A stretch of 64,000 nucleotides of DNA from Chitinophaga pinensis (GCA_945887955.1 CAMCZO010000005.1:1-64000); one strand, 5' to 3'. Shown: positions 29,501 to 37,784, counted from the stretch's first letter. The notes: generated from the sequence alone by a model not told the origin. Made by a program: numbers and translations.

Positions 29501-30274
29501 CCAACAAACTCATTAGTATCATTCAGTCCTATAAGTTCAGGAAACTATTCAATTGTTGGAATTTCATCAAATAGTTGTAGTAGTTCTTTAAATGTTTCTT
29601 ATACTGTAAATTCTAATCCAACTATTACAGTAAACTCTGGATCAATATGTGCTGGAAATAATTTTACTATTAATCCAAATGGAGCAAATACTTATACCAT
29701 ACAAGGAGGTACCGCAGTAGTAAGTCCACTAAGCAATTCTTCTTATACTGTAATTGGAACTAATACCATAACAGGATGTAGATCACAAACATTTGCAACA
29801 AGTAATTTAATTGTTAATGCTAGTCCAACAATTACTGTAAACAGTGGAGTTATTTGTGCAGGAGAAAACTTCAGTATTAATCCAAGTGGAGCAAATACTT
29901 ATACCATACAAGGAGGTAATTCAGTAGTAAGTCCAAGCATTAGTGCTAGTTATACGGTAGCAGGCACAAGCACAGCAGGATGTGTATCTCAAATATTTGC
30001 CACTAGTAACATAACGGTAAATGCTTGTACCAGCATAAGTCAAATTACAAACTCTGGTAATGAATTTATTGTATACCCTAATCCTTTCAATAATAAAATA
30101 ACAATTATTTCAAGCTCATCAAATCAAAGTGTTCAAGTATATAATGCTATTGGTTCTTTAGTTTATTATTCAAGGATAGAAAATGAAAAAATAGAAATTG
30201 ATTTAAACCAACAAGCCAAAGGTATTTATTTTGTTAGAATAGGTTTAATAACTAAAAAACTAATTAAGGAGTAA
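26552..30274 (+). CDS. Choice-of-anchor I family T9SS cargo protein
   Basis: A 1240-residue exported protein. Signal peptide 1-18; a lamin-tail-like N-terminal domain ('LIISEVFANPLGTDSCKEYVEL', about 20-190); a Calx-beta-type domain ('FLSNDTTVNES', about 255-365); a large propeller domain (about 375-870) with the choice-of-anchor I hallmarks 'VLTANEGEPN', 'DPDGSVSIINI', 'FEPEYICVSEDDSKAWVGLQENNA', 'IISANEGDARAY', 'DDKGPEPEGVAIG' and 'GAEGIIFIP'; four Ig-like repeats (about 880-1160), the last two near-identical; and a type A T9SS domain (VYPNPFNNK to KLIKE). Propellers of this family are related to secreted phytase-like and esterase-like proteins, but the activity here is unknown. Confidence 0.85.
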   Translation: MKKAITILITLFVFNSKAQNPGLIISEVFANPLGTDSCKEYVELIASQNINFSLTPYTIIVTNNGAASSSGWVAGGSITYAFGINSGSVGIGQVVYVGGNCMIPNVNLIRTINVKYVNGDGGIGLPNASGVFGNGGSNADAVAVFKLPVAAINSLTVPSDVLFFGTGIGTASVSPGNIGYQLPISDLYSGGCLTGTSFFGPDPGSDVLITTSGLFNLANNTWSISRTVSSGTVQTVAVSSVSLITSGMVSPASISFLSNDTTVNESVSSANIFMRLTSTSTMSSSISVYASVISNASASDYTLANITVTFAPNAPINSSVPITINLNNDVLAESAEYIILRLYDPQNCNLGSITQFAFYISDNDKVIPQASNTLSLNLLSSFSNTVSGSNSAEIVAHDPVTQRLFIANSIGGKLDIVNFINPSSPSLLLSVPITTYGNINSIAVKNGIVAAAIENGINPQDSGKVVFFNTNGVYLNQVKVGMMPDMITFNRAGTKVLTANEGEPNAAYTLDPDGSVSIINISGGIANLNQSNVSHITFTAYNGQEASLRAQGIRIYGLNASASKDFEPEYICVSEDDSKAWVGLQENNAMVEINLQNNTITSIKSLGTKNHSLLNNGIDASNVTRGVNISNFPIKGFYLPDAIATYTVGGVDYIISANEGDARAYNGFSEESRVALLNLDPQKFPNGNELKNNYVLGRLLSTNKSGDIDNDGDIDTIYTYGSRSFSIWNGSTGNLVYDSKDDLEMITATNSYSVLFNASNSNSTRKDRSDDKGPEPEGVAIGKIGLNTYAFIAIERIGGVMVYDVSNPLTPVFVTYVNNRYLPANGPDLGAEGIIFIPQSQSPNGQNIVIAANEISSTLSIWGIPGCLAPISSSITAVGQTSNNCSNNAPVLSVINSASLTYQWSNNGNLISGANSHSIIAINSGNYSVAIIGGTNCATGSILQTLTVNPSPTITISGANNICLGSSLSQTLSGAVSYSNNGLPTNSLVSFSPISSGNYSIVGISSNSCSSSLNVSYTVNSNPTITVNSGSICAGNNFTINPNGANTYTIQGGTAVVSPLSNSSYTVIGTNTITGCRSQTFATSNLIVNASPTITVNSGVICAGENFSINPSGANTYTIQGGNSVVSPSISASYTVAGTSTAGCVSQIFATSNITVNACTSISQITNSGNEFIVYPNPFNNKITIISSSSNQSVQVYNAIGSLVYYSRIENEKIEIDLNQQAKGIYFVRIGLITKKLIKE
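29681..29918 (+). repeat. Tandem repeat (207-base period) inside the choice-of-anchor I gene
   Basis: The stretch starting GGAGCAAATACTTATACCAT at 29681 recurs at 29888, with identity continuing through ACAAGGAGGTA. The period is 207 bases (69 codons), equal to one Ig-like repeat unit, and the nucleotide identity indicates recent duplication or gene conversion. Confidence 0.85.
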
Positions 30275-30292
30275 TTTAATTAATTCAATTAG

Positions 30293-30327
30293 AAAGCCGT
30301 TAGAAATTAAACTAACGGCTTTTTTTA
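30293..30327 (+). terminator. Rho-independent terminator
   Basis: AAAGCCGTTA (30293-30302) pairs perfectly with TAACGGCTTT (30313-30322) around a ten-base loop, followed by a T run. It ends the choice-of-anchor I gene 18 bases after its stop. The 13 bases ATTAAACTAACGG (30306-30318) are identical to a stretch of the terminator at 18866-18878. Confidence 0.92.
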
Positions 30328-30555
30328 TAATTTTTTTTAGATTAATTATTTAACTCAATAACCTTATTAATTTAAAAGGAAACTATTCTAGATATATCAG
30401 GTATTGTTTTTGATTATTAAGAATTTGAATTGAAAATATATAGACTTAAAAATTTAATATTAAATATTTTCATTAGTTAACTTTATTATAACATTAGGAT
30501 GTATTATTTAATAAATTAATAGTTTTTAATTTTAAATTAATTTATACAGGTTAAG

Positions 30556-30563
30556 TAGTTTTG
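30556..30563 (+). promoter_or_regulatory. Candidate -7 element of the lipid operon
   Basis: TAGTTTTG fits TAnnTTTG and ends 12 bases before the ATG at 30576. No TTTG lies 18-21 bases upstream, which would fit a promoter that needs an activator or another sigma factor; equally it may be chance. Confidence 0.3.
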
Positions 30564-30575
30564 TAAAAACTATTG

Positions 30576-31406
30576 ATGAAGACTTTTTACAAAACAATCG
30601 TTTTATCAGATATTCATTTGGGGATTAAAGCCAGTAAGGCAAAAGAAGTTATCAACTTTTTAAAGCATCACAAATGTGAAACCCTAATTCTAAATGGAGA
30701 CATTATAGATGGATGGCAATTAAGAAAAAACGGAAAGTGGACTAAGCAGCATAGTAATTTTTTTAAATACATCATTTCATTATCATCTAAAAAAAAATCT
30801 AAAATAGTTTATATTAGAGGAAATCATGATGATTTTTTAGAAGAGATTATGCCATTAAAAATAGGCAACTTTTCAATACATAAATCATATATCCATTTTG
30901 GAGTTAACAAAAAGTATTTTGTTACGCATGGCGATTTGTTTGACAGCATTACATCAAAATTAAAATGGATTGCCAAATTAGGAGATATAGGTTATACTTT
31001 TTTATTATGGATAAATAGACATTTTAATGCATACAGGGAAAAGAAAGGAATGCCTTATTATTCAATTTCTAAAGTAATTAAAGCCAAGATCAAGTCAGCG
31101 GTTTCTTTTATATCTGATTACGAAAACGAATTAGTAAAAGTGGCAAAGTATAGAAAGTGTGATGGTATAATTTGTGGCCACATTCATCAAGCTGCAATAA
31201 AAAATATTGAAGGAATAGAATATTTAAATTCAGGAGACTGGGTTGAAAGTTTAACCGCATTAGTAGAAGATAACGAAGGGAATTGGAAAATTATTCAGTA
31301 TCAAGAATGGCTAAATTCTTTAGCTATTAATCAACCTCTAATTCCTAATACGCAAGAAAGCGATATATCCTTCTCACAAGGATTAGACATTCAATTTAAT
31401 TATTAA
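30576..31406 (+). CDS. Metallophosphoesterase, PlcP/LpxH2-like
   Basis: A 276-residue calcineurin-like phosphoesterase. All metal-binding motifs are visible: 'LSDIHLG' (D, H), 'LNGDIIDGW' (D), 'IRGNHDD' (N, H), 'VTHGDLFD' (H) and 'ICGHIHQA' (H, H). Automatic annotation usually calls this family UDP-2,3-diacylglucosamine diphosphatase, but the same family includes PlcP, a phospholipase C that removes phosphorylated head groups during phosphate starvation. The next genes encode a GT-B glycosyltransferase (1 base gap) and a diacylglycerol kinase, which suits a diacylglycerol-releasing role better than lipid A synthesis; this is inference. ATG at 30576 is preferred to the adjacent in-frame TTG at 30573. 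Confidence 0.82.
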   Translation: MKTFYKTIVLSDIHLGIKASKAKEVINFLKHHKCETLILNGDIIDGWQLRKNGKWTKQHSNFFKYIISLSSKKKSKIVYIRGNHDDFLEEIMPLKIGNFSIHKSYIHFGVNKKYFVTHGDLFDSITSKLKWIAKLGDIGYTFLLWINRHFNAYREKKGMPYYSISKVIKAKIKSAVSFISDYENELVKVAKYRKCDGIICGHIHQAAIKNIEGIEYLNSGDWVESLTALVEDNEGNWKIIQYQEWLNSLAINQPLIPNTQESDISFSQGLDIQFNY

Positions 31407-31407
31407 T

Positions 31408-32496
31408 ATGTCTAAAAAATTTATTTTAGCAATTCAAGGTGAGGGTAGGGGGCACCTAACACAGGCAATTAGTATGTATGAATTATTAATTGAAAAAGGT
31501 CATACCGTTAGCGCAATTATTATAGGTTCAAGTGGCAAAAGAAAAATCCCAGAATTTTTAAATCAAAAAATTAAATCCCCTATTATACAATTAACAAGTC
31601 CAAATTTTGTAACTGATAATAAAAACAAAAGTATTAATATTAGAAAGTCAATAATTAAAGGAATAAGAGAAATCAAATGCTATAAAAGTAGTTTAAAAAA
31701 AATAGATGATATTATAAAAACACATCAGCCTGATGTGATAATTAATTTTTTCGATTTATTAATAGGGTTATATTATCGTTTTTATAAACCTCAAATAAAG
31801 TTAATTTGTGTTGGACATCAATATATTTATTTTCATCAAGACTTTGAGTTTCCAATCGGAAAAATGCTTGATAAGTTCTTAATTAAATCATTTACTCGAC
31901 TAACAGCTTATGGTTCATCAAAAAATTTAGCATTATCTTTTTATAATATCCATACAAATAGTAAAGATGTAATTGTTGTACCACCTTTATTAAGAAAAGA
32001 AATTTTTGAATTAAAGGCGACTAAAGAGGATTTTTTTTTAGTTTATTTAGTAAATAATGGTTATTTCGAAGAGATTTTAGTTTGGCATAAAGATAACCCT
32101 TGTGAGGAAATCCATTGTTTTACAGATCAGCCAGAAACGCTATATCATTTATATCAATTTGATAGAAATAAATTATTTATACATGCCATAAACGATTTTC
32201 TTTTTATGGAAATGATGAGTCGTTCAAAGGGCCTTGCAAGTTCTGCAGGTTTTGAAAGCGTTTGTGAGGCTATGTATTTAGGCAAGCCAGTTTTGATGGT
32301 TCCAATCAAGGGACATTTCGAACAATTTTGTAATTCAAGGGATGGTTATAAAGCTGGTGCCGGAATTTTTTCAGATTGTTTTGATTTAACTAAACTTATT
32401 GATTTTTCAATTACCTTTGATGGAATTAACCCTAGGTTTATAGAATGGGTTAGTACTGCAAAATTGAGAATTTATAACGAAATAAGTATAAGTTAA
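31408..32496 (+). CDS. GT-B glycosyltransferase (MurG/MGDG synthase-like)
   Basis: A 362-residue glycosyltransferase with a GT-B fold. The N-terminal Rossmann glycine loop is 'AIQGEGRGHLTQAISMYELL' (about 8-27), as in MurG and monogalactosyldiacylglycerol synthases. The C-terminal donor site reads 'MSRSKGLASSAGFESVCEAMYLGKPVLMVPIKGHFEQ' in pieces: 'SSAGFESVCEA', 'GKPVLMVP', 'HFEQ'. Donor and acceptor are not known. It starts one base after the metallophosphoesterase stop and one base before the lipid kinase start, so the three are co-translated. The context suggests glycosylation of diacylglycerol; that is inference. Confidence 0.85.
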   Translation: MSKKFILAIQGEGRGHLTQAISMYELLIEKGHTVSAIIIGSSGKRKIPEFLNQKIKSPIIQLTSPNFVTDNKNKSINIRKSIIKGIREIKCYKSSLKKIDDIIKTHQPDVIINFFDLLIGLYYRFYKPQIKLICVGHQYIYFHQDFEFPIGKMLDKFLIKSFTRLTAYGSSKNLALSFYNIHTNSKDVIVVPPLLRKEIFELKATKEDFFLVYLVNNGYFEEILVWHKDNPCEEIHCFTDQPETLYHLYQFDRNKLFIHAINDFLFMEMMSRSKGLASSAGFESVCEAMYLGKPVLMVPIKGHFEQFCNSRDGYKAGAGIFSDCFDLTKLIDFSITFDGINPRFIEWVSTAKLRIYNEISIS

Positions 32497-32497
32497 A

Positions 32498-33388
32498 ATG
32501 CCACGCAAATTATTGTTTATAGTAAATCCCAATGCAGGAAAAAAAAAATCTGATAAAATTATTCAAACTATCCGAAAAACCTTTCCCATTAATATTTATT
32601 ATCAGTTTGTTATATGGAAAGACAAAAATAATTTTGATGAAATTGTTAAGTTATTAAAATCAGAAGGTTATACTGATGCTATTGCAGTTGGTGGCGACGG
32701 AACAGTAAATCAAGTTGCTAAAAATATTTTAAATTCAAATATTACTTTAGGGATTATCCCTATTGGATCAGGTAATGGCTTAGCAAGAACATTGGGAATT
32801 TCTATAGACATTGAACAAGCTATTAAACAAATAGTTGATGGCCAAACTACTACAATTGATTCTGGAAACGTGAACAACATTCCATTTTTTTGCACCAGTG
32901 GTATTGGATTTGATGCTCACATAGGTAATTTGTTTGCCACATCTAAAACAAGAGGATTAAACAGTTATATAAAAATCACTTTTAGAGAATTATTTAAATA
33001 TCGAGCTAAAAATTACACCTTAATTTTTAATAATCAAACCATTCAGAGAAAAGCTTTTTTAATAACAGTAGCTAATGCCGGGCAATATGGCAACGATTTT
33101 TATATTGCCCCTCAAGCTAATCTTCAAGATGGATATTTTCATGTGGCCTTATTAAAGCCTTTTAATATAATAAAAAGTATAGGTATTTTTATAAACATAC
33201 TAAAAAGAAGCGCTCATTTAAGTTCTTCAATTGAAACATTTGTTACAGATAAAATTACCATTATCAGAAATGAAAAAGACGTAATTCATTTTGATGGTGA
33301 GCCTTATTTTGAAGGTGAAGAGATTATTTTTGAAAATAAACCAAACTCGCTAAAAGTATTAATAGGCGATTCTTTTAAAGTCGCTTAA
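32498..33388 (+). CDS. Diacylglycerol/lipid kinase family protein (YegS/DgkB-like)
   Basis: A 296-residue lipid kinase of the DAGK_cat family. Seen: 'FIVNPNAGKKKSDKI' at the start, the nucleotide loop 'VGGDGTVNQVAKNIL' (about 66-80) and 'LGIIPIGSGNGLARTLGI' (about 90-107), and 'DFYIAPQANLQDGYFHVALLKPF' in the C-terminal beta domain with 'IHFDGEPYF'. These enzymes phosphorylate diacylglycerol, ceramide or related lipids at the inner face of the membrane. It is last in the three-gene operon and could return diacylglycerol to phosphatidate. Its 3' end overlaps the convergent mqnA gene by 14 bases. Confidence 0.9.
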   Translation: MPRKLLFIVNPNAGKKKSDKIIQTIRKTFPINIYYQFVIWKDKNNFDEIVKLLKSEGYTDAIAVGGDGTVNQVAKNILNSNITLGIIPIGSGNGLARTLGISIDIEQAIKQIVDGQTTTIDSGNVNNIPFFCTSGIGFDAHIGNLFATSKTRGLNSYIKITFRELFKYRAKNYTLIFNNQTIQRKAFLITVANAGQYGNDFYIAPQANLQDGYFHVALLKPFNIIKSIGIFINILKRSAHLSSSIETFVTDKITIIRNEKDVIHFDGEPYFEGEEIIFENKPNSLKVLIGDSFKVA

Positions 33389-34133
33389 TAAATTCTAAAA
33401 ATAATTGCAACCCTTTTCTTTTATCTGCAGTTAAATTGTAATTAATTCTTTTAGTAAGATAATTAAATGCTTCTTTTTTTGAGAGGCTTGTTAATTTAAA
33501 ATCATCATTAACTGCTTGCTGTATATTATTTACACCATATTTTAATACAGAATTAAATTCATTAATAAAAGAAACGGGTAATTTTTCTATACTCACCCAT
33601 GCGGCAAAAACAAAAGGAAGATTTGTAAATTTTTTCCATTCTTCGGCCAAATCAAATTCAAAAGAATATTTTTTATTTAATAAAAAAGTTCTGTCTCCAA
33701 TAATAACTGCGGCATTGTTATTTTTAATTTCATTTTCAAATCCTGGTGAGCCATCTCGAAAACCCACATCTAATTTCCAAAAAAACTTAGTTAGAACTTT
33801 TATTAAAGTAACAGAAGATTTAGATTGATAATCAAGGGTTATTGTTTTTATTTGGTTTAATGGCACCTCACTATAAAGTTTTACGCTATCTACCTTCCCG
33901 TCAGCACTAATACAAAAATCAGTTTCTATAAAATACGAGTTTAATTCAGGCAGTAATGCAACGGGAACTAAGGCAATGTCTACTTGGCCAAATTTTAATT
34001 TTTGAGCACAAATGCTTGGTATATCCTCTTGTAAGTCGATTTTATCTGATAAATCGCTTCTTTTTAATGCCCATTTATAAGGCATAGTGTTTGTATAATT
34101 TACTATAGATATTTTTATTTTTTTTGAATTCAC
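33375..34133 (-). CDS. mqnA: Menaquinone biosynthesis MqnA/MqnD family (probably chorismate dehydratase)
   Basis: A protein of about 252 residues with the periplasmic-binding-like fold of MqnA/MqnD. 'IKISIVNYTNTMPYKWAL' corresponds to the family opening (xxxVxYLNTxPL), followed by 'DIALVPVALLPE', 'VKLYSEVPL', 'AAVIIGDRTFL' and 'FVFAAWVS'. MqnA converts chorismate to 3-enolpyruvylbenzoate, the first step of the futalosine route to menaquinone. No other mqn gene is near. The open frame extends to a TTG at 34166, but that adds a hydrophobic run with no counterpart in the cytoplasmic family; the GTG at 34133 is a better start. Divergent from purM. Confidence 0.82.
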   Translation of the reverse strand: MNSKKIKISIVNYTNTMPYKWALKRSDLSDKIDLQEDIPSICAQKLKFGQVDIALVPVALLPELNSYFIETDFCISADGKVDSVKLYSEVPLNQIKTITLDYQSKSSVTLIKVLTKFFWKLDVGFRDGSPGFENEIKNNNAAVIIGDRTFLLNKKYSFEFDLAEEWKKFTNLPFVFAAWVSIEKLPVSFINEFNSVLKYGVNNIQQAVNDDFKLTSLSKKEAFNYLTKRINYNLTADKRKGLQLFLEFIKRL

Positions 34134-34172
34134 CTTGTGTAAAAATAAACATAATAAATAAATCAAATATTT

Positions 34173-34180
34173 TATCTTTG
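34173..34180 (+). promoter_or_regulatory. Candidate -7 element of purM
   Basis: TATCTTTG, a full match to TAnnTTTG, ends 9 bases before the purM ATG, implying a very short leader. No TTTG is found at the normal upstream distance. It lies in the interval between the divergent purM and mqnA genes. Confidence 0.35.
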
Positions 34181-34189
34181 ACTTAGATT

Positions 34190-35395
34190 ATGAGCGATAA
34201 TAAATATCATTTAAGAGGAGTTTCTTCAGGCAAAGAAGATGTGCATGCAGCCATAAAAAACATCGATAAAGGTTTGTTTGCAAGGGCATTTTGTAAAATT
34301 GTGCCTGATAATTTAACAGGGAGCAATGATCACTGCTTAGTAATGCATGCAGATGGCGCTGGAACAAAATCAGCCTTAGCATATATGTATTGGAAGGAAA
34401 CTGGAGATTTAAGTGTTTGGAAAGGCATTGCTCAAGACGCTGTAATTATGAATTTAGATGATTTAATTTGTGTAGGCGCAATTGAAAATATTTTATTATC
34501 TTCTACGATTGGTCGAAATAAAAACTTAATTCCTGCTGAGGTTCTATCGGCAATTATAAATGGAACCGAAGACGTTTTACAAAATCTTCGCGATAATGGA
34601 ATTTCAATTTTTTCAACTGGCGGAGAAACCGCTGATGTTGGCGATTTAGTTCGAACGGTAATTGTTGACAGTACAGTAATTTGCCGTATGGAGAGAAAAA
34701 AAGTTATTTCGAATGCTAATATAAAAGCAGGTAATGTTATAATTGGCCTTTGTAGTTACGGTAAAGCCTCTTATGAAACTGAATATAATTCAGGAATGGG
34801 TAGTAATGGATTAACTAGCGCGAGGCATGATCTTTTTAATAAATCATTGGCAAAAAAATATCCTCAAAGTTATGATGCCGCCTTGCCTGAAAATATAGTT
34901 TATTCAGGTGGATTAAATTTAATGGACCAGGTTGAGGTAAGTTATTCAAATAATGAAAATCAAAATATAATAGAACAAATTGATGTTGCTAAACTGGTAT
35001 TATCTCCTACCAGAACTTATGCGCCAATTATTAAAAAAGTAATTGAATCTTTAGGAAATAATATTGATGGCATTGTGCATTGCAGTGGTGGTGGCCAAAC
35101 AAAAGTATTACACTTTATGAGCGAAGGACTAAATATAATAAAAGATAATTTATTTGATTTGCCTCCATTATTTAAAATAATTCATGAACAAAGCCACACT
35201 AATTATAAAGAAATGTATCAGGTTTTTAATATGGGACATAGAATGGAATTGTATGTTGAAGAAAATTTGGCGGAAACAATTATTTCGATAAGCAAAAGTT
35301 TTAATGTGGAAGCCAAAATAATAGGAAGAGTTGAAGCATCAAAAGAAAAAATGGTAACTATTAAAAGCCAATTTGGAACTTTTGAGTATAAATAA
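34190..35395 (+). CDS. purM: Phosphoribosylformylglycinamidine cyclo-ligase (AIR synthase)
   Basis: A 401-residue PurM of the AIR synthase family, longer than the roughly 345-residue enterobacterial enzyme but usual for Bacteroidota. Motifs: 'YHLRGVSSGKEDVHAAIKNIDKG', 'VMHADGAGTKSALAYMY', 'MNLDDLICVGA', 'FSTGGETADVGDLVRT', 'GLCSYGKASYETEYNSGMGSNGLTSAR' in parts, and 'HCSGGGQTKVLHF' in the C-terminal domain. It closes the imidazole ring of purines, turning FGAM and ATP into AIR. It stands alone; the 3' end is four bases from the end of the convergent lipoprotein gene. Confidence 0.93.
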   Translation: MSDNKYHLRGVSSGKEDVHAAIKNIDKGLFARAFCKIVPDNLTGSNDHCLVMHADGAGTKSALAYMYWKETGDLSVWKGIAQDAVIMNLDDLICVGAIENILLSSTIGRNKNLIPAEVLSAIINGTEDVLQNLRDNGISIFSTGGETADVGDLVRTVIVDSTVICRMERKKVISNANIKAGNVIIGLCSYGKASYETEYNSGMGSNGLTSARHDLFNKSLAKKYPQSYDAALPENIVYSGGLNLMDQVEVSYSNNENQNIIEQIDVAKLVLSPTRTYAPIIKKVIESLGNNIDGIVHCSGGGQTKVLHFMSEGLNIIKDNLFDLPPLFKIIHEQSHTNYKEMYQVFNMGHRMELYVEENLAETIISISKSFNVEAKIIGRVEASKEKMVTIKSQFGTFEYK

Positions 35396-35399
35396 AGTT

Positions 35400-35927
35400 T
35401 TATTTATCTCTATAAATTACCATATTAATAACCCCTTTTGATGTGCTAGAGTTATCACTTAATGAAATGTTATAAGGCTTAGGAGAACCTTCATTTCCAT
35501 TATAAACAACATGTCCTTTATCTTCAATGGGATTTGGTAATTTGTTGGCATAAAAATCTTTAAGATCACAAAATAAATACGAAACCAGCTCTAAATCAGT
35601 ACTATTTATTTGAAGGCTAATTTCTTCTAAACTATCATTATTTAAAGAATATTGAATTGAATAATTCATAGCGCTATCCAAAACATATTCGAAATACAAT
35701 TGTTCTGGAGATGACTCAATAGGTGCCACTTTTTCAGTTTTTTTAATAAAGGCCGAATTATTGTTTAGATCAATCCCTCTAAACGCCCCTTTTTTCGAAA
35801 TAATTATTTCGTCTAAATATTGATGATAGCCCTCAAAAATTCGAGGAGATTCTGCTTTTTGATTACAAGAAATAAATAGTAAAGAAAAAGAATAACTAAA
35901 AATAAATATTTTAAAGCACAATCGCAT
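35400..35927 (-). CDS. Hypothetical lipoprotein
   Basis: A 175-residue protein with a hydrophobic leader ending in a lipobox (LFISC, Cys about residue 21), so a lipid-anchored envelope protein. The mature part is about 150 residues of mixed helix and strand ('YFEYVLDSAMNYSIQYSL', 'LELVSYLFCDLKDFYANKL', 'YNISLSDNSSTSKGVINMVIYRDK'). I do not recognise the family. The last segment reads like the end of a small beta domain. It is a single gene between purM and lysS. Confidence 0.7.
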   Translation of the reverse strand: MRLCFKIFIFSYSFSLLFISCNQKAESPRIFEGYHQYLDEIIISKKGAFRGIDLNNNSAFIKKTEKVAPIESSPEQLYFEYVLDSAMNYSIQYSLNNDSLEEISLQINSTDLELVSYLFCDLKDFYANKLPNPIEDKGHVVYNGNEGSPKPYNISLSDNSSTSKGVINMVIYRDK

Positions 35928-36021
35928 GTTGAAGATTTCTTTTATACAAAAGTATAAATATTAACACTTCAAATTTATACTTTAAAAAAAAGCATAAACA
36001 GACATTTGTTATTAAATAAAA

Positions 36022-37563
36022 TTAAATTGTTTCTTCATGATTTTTAATATGACTCACTTCTGGTCGCATAGTTGGAAAAAGCAATACGTCTTGTATCGAA
36101 GATTGATTTGTCATTAACATACATAGTCTATCAATTCCAATTCCAATACCAGCAGTTGGAGGCATTCCATATTCTAAAGCACGTAAAAAATCATTGTCAA
36201 TAAACATGGCCTCATCGTCGCCCCGTTCCATTAATTTTATTTGTTCTTCAAATCTTTCTCGCTGATCGATGGGGTCGTTTAACTCAGAGTATGCATTTGC
36301 AATTTCTTTGCCATTTATCATAAGTTCAAATCGCTCAACTAATCCCTCTTTACTGCGATGTTTTTTGGTAAGGGGGCTCATTTCAATTGGATAATCGGTA
36401 ATAAATGTTGGTTGAATGTAATTAGATTCACATTTTTCGCCAAAAATAATATCAATGAGTTTTGCTTTACCCATTGATGAGTCTGTCTCAATATGAAGTG
36501 TTTTGCAAGCATCTCTTAAGTCGTTTTCGTTCATATTACTTACATCAAAATTTGTGAATTCTTTGATGGAATCATAAATACTGATTCGTTTAAATGGTGC
36601 TGAAAAATTAATTATTTTATCGCCAACAGTTAATTCTGTTATGCCATGTAAATCGAGAGCAATTTTTTCGATTAAATGCTCGGTAGTATTCATCATCCAT
36701 AAATAATCGCGATAGGCCACGTAAAATTCTAAAACAGTAAATTCAGGGTTGTGTGTGCGATCCATACCTTCGTTTCTGAAGTTGCGACTAAATTCATATA
36801 CCCAATCAAAACCACCAACAATTAAACGTTTTAAATACAATTCGTTTGCAATTCTTAAGTAAAGCGGAATGTCTAATGCGTTATGATGAGTTAGAAATGG
36901 CTTTGCTGCTGCACCTCCAGGAATAGATTGTAATACTGGAGTATCAACTTCTAAAGCGCCGCCTTCGTTTAAAAATGTTCTTATAGTATTAATAATTTTT
37001 GTTCGTTGCTCGAATGTTTTTTTTACGTTTGGATTAATAATTAGATCAACATAACGCTGACGATATCTAAATTCTGGATTTGTTACTTCATCAAAGGAAT
37101 GTCCATCTGCATCAGTTTTTACTATAGGCAGTGGTTTAAGCGATTTACTTAATAGTTTTAGACTGTTAACATGGATAGAAGTTTCGCCAGTTTTAGTAAT
37201 AAAAACATAGCCCTCAAGCCCTATAATGTCTCCAATATCAATTAGTTTTTTCCAAACAACATCATAAAAAGTCTTGTCTTCATTAGGGCAAATATCATCT
37301 TTTCTAATATATATTTGAATACGACCAGAAGCATCTTGAATTACTGCAAAACAGGCTTTTCCCATGTCGCGAATGCTCATAATGCGACCCGCAATTGAAA
37401 TATTTTTATAATTCTGTTGATTGAGTTCGAAATTTATTTTTATGTCCGCAGCATTAGCGTTTATTTTAAATTCTTCAGCTGGATATGGATTAATGCCCAG
37501 TTCTTTTAATTCGATTAACTTTTGTCTTCTTTGTAATTCTTGTTCGCTAAGGGTTACCGACAT
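36022..37563 (-). CDS. lysS: Lysyl-tRNA synthetase, class II
   Basis: A 513-residue class II LysRS. An N-terminal OB-fold anticodon-binding domain (about 55-160, 'ISIAGRIMSIRDMGKACFAVIQD') precedes the catalytic core with 'RQRYVDLI' , motif 2 'FRNEGMDRTHNPEFTVLEFY' and motif 3 'PPTAGIGIGIDRLCML'. 'EMSPLTKKHR' and 'NAYSELNDP' are also characteristic of LysRS. It charges tRNA-Lys in the cytoplasm. It stands alone with ATG at 37563; about 300 bases separate it from the divergent sigma factor gene. Confidence 0.97.
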   Translation of the reverse strand: MSVTLSEQELQRRQKLIELKELGINPYPAEEFKINANAADIKINFELNQQNYKNISIAGRIMSIRDMGKACFAVIQDASGRIQIYIRKDDICPNEDKTFYDVVWKKLIDIGDIIGLEGYVFITKTGETSIHVNSLKLLSKSLKPLPIVKTDADGHSFDEVTNPEFRYRQRYVDLIINPNVKKTFEQRTKIINTIRTFLNEGGALEVDTPVLQSIPGGAAAKPFLTHHNALDIPLYLRIANELYLKRLIVGGFDWVYEFSRNFRNEGMDRTHNPEFTVLEFYVAYRDYLWMMNTTEHLIEKIALDLHGITELTVGDKIINFSAPFKRISIYDSIKEFTNFDVSNMNENDLRDACKTLHIETDSSMGKAKLIDIIFGEKCESNYIQPTFITDYPIEMSPLTKKHRSKEGLVERFELMINGKEIANAYSELNDPIDQRERFEEQIKLMERGDDEAMFIDNDFLRALEYGMPPTAGIGIGIDRLCMLMTNQSSIQDVLLFPTMRPEVSHIKNHEETI

Positions 37564-37784
37564 AATTTATATTTTATTTTGATATAAAAGTACATTTAAT
37601 ATTAATAAACAAGCGAATACATTTTTTCACAAATCACACTTATTTTCAAACTTTATTCTTTATTAATAAAGTTGTATTTTAAATAATTTTTATTAAAATT
37701 CGAGATTAGCAAAAAGAATTATTTTTAAATTTATTTAAAAAATTTAGCAACTGATAATCAGGCTTTTACGAATTTAAGACCTTT

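Larger units (their letters stand above)
30275..30575. other. Intergenic region before the lipid operon
   Basis: About 300 bases. It contains the terminator of the choice-of-anchor I gene (30293-30327) and a -7 candidate just before the metallophosphoesterase start (30556-30563). The remaining 220 bases are AT-rich with no ORF, tRNA or clear hairpin. Confidence 0.5.

Noticed and set aside
37649-37673. Inverted repeat AACTTTATT / AATAAAGTT between lysS and the sigma factor gene
   Set aside because: Nearly all A/T with no T tract; it lacks the regularity of the nearby operator array, so I treat it as chance.
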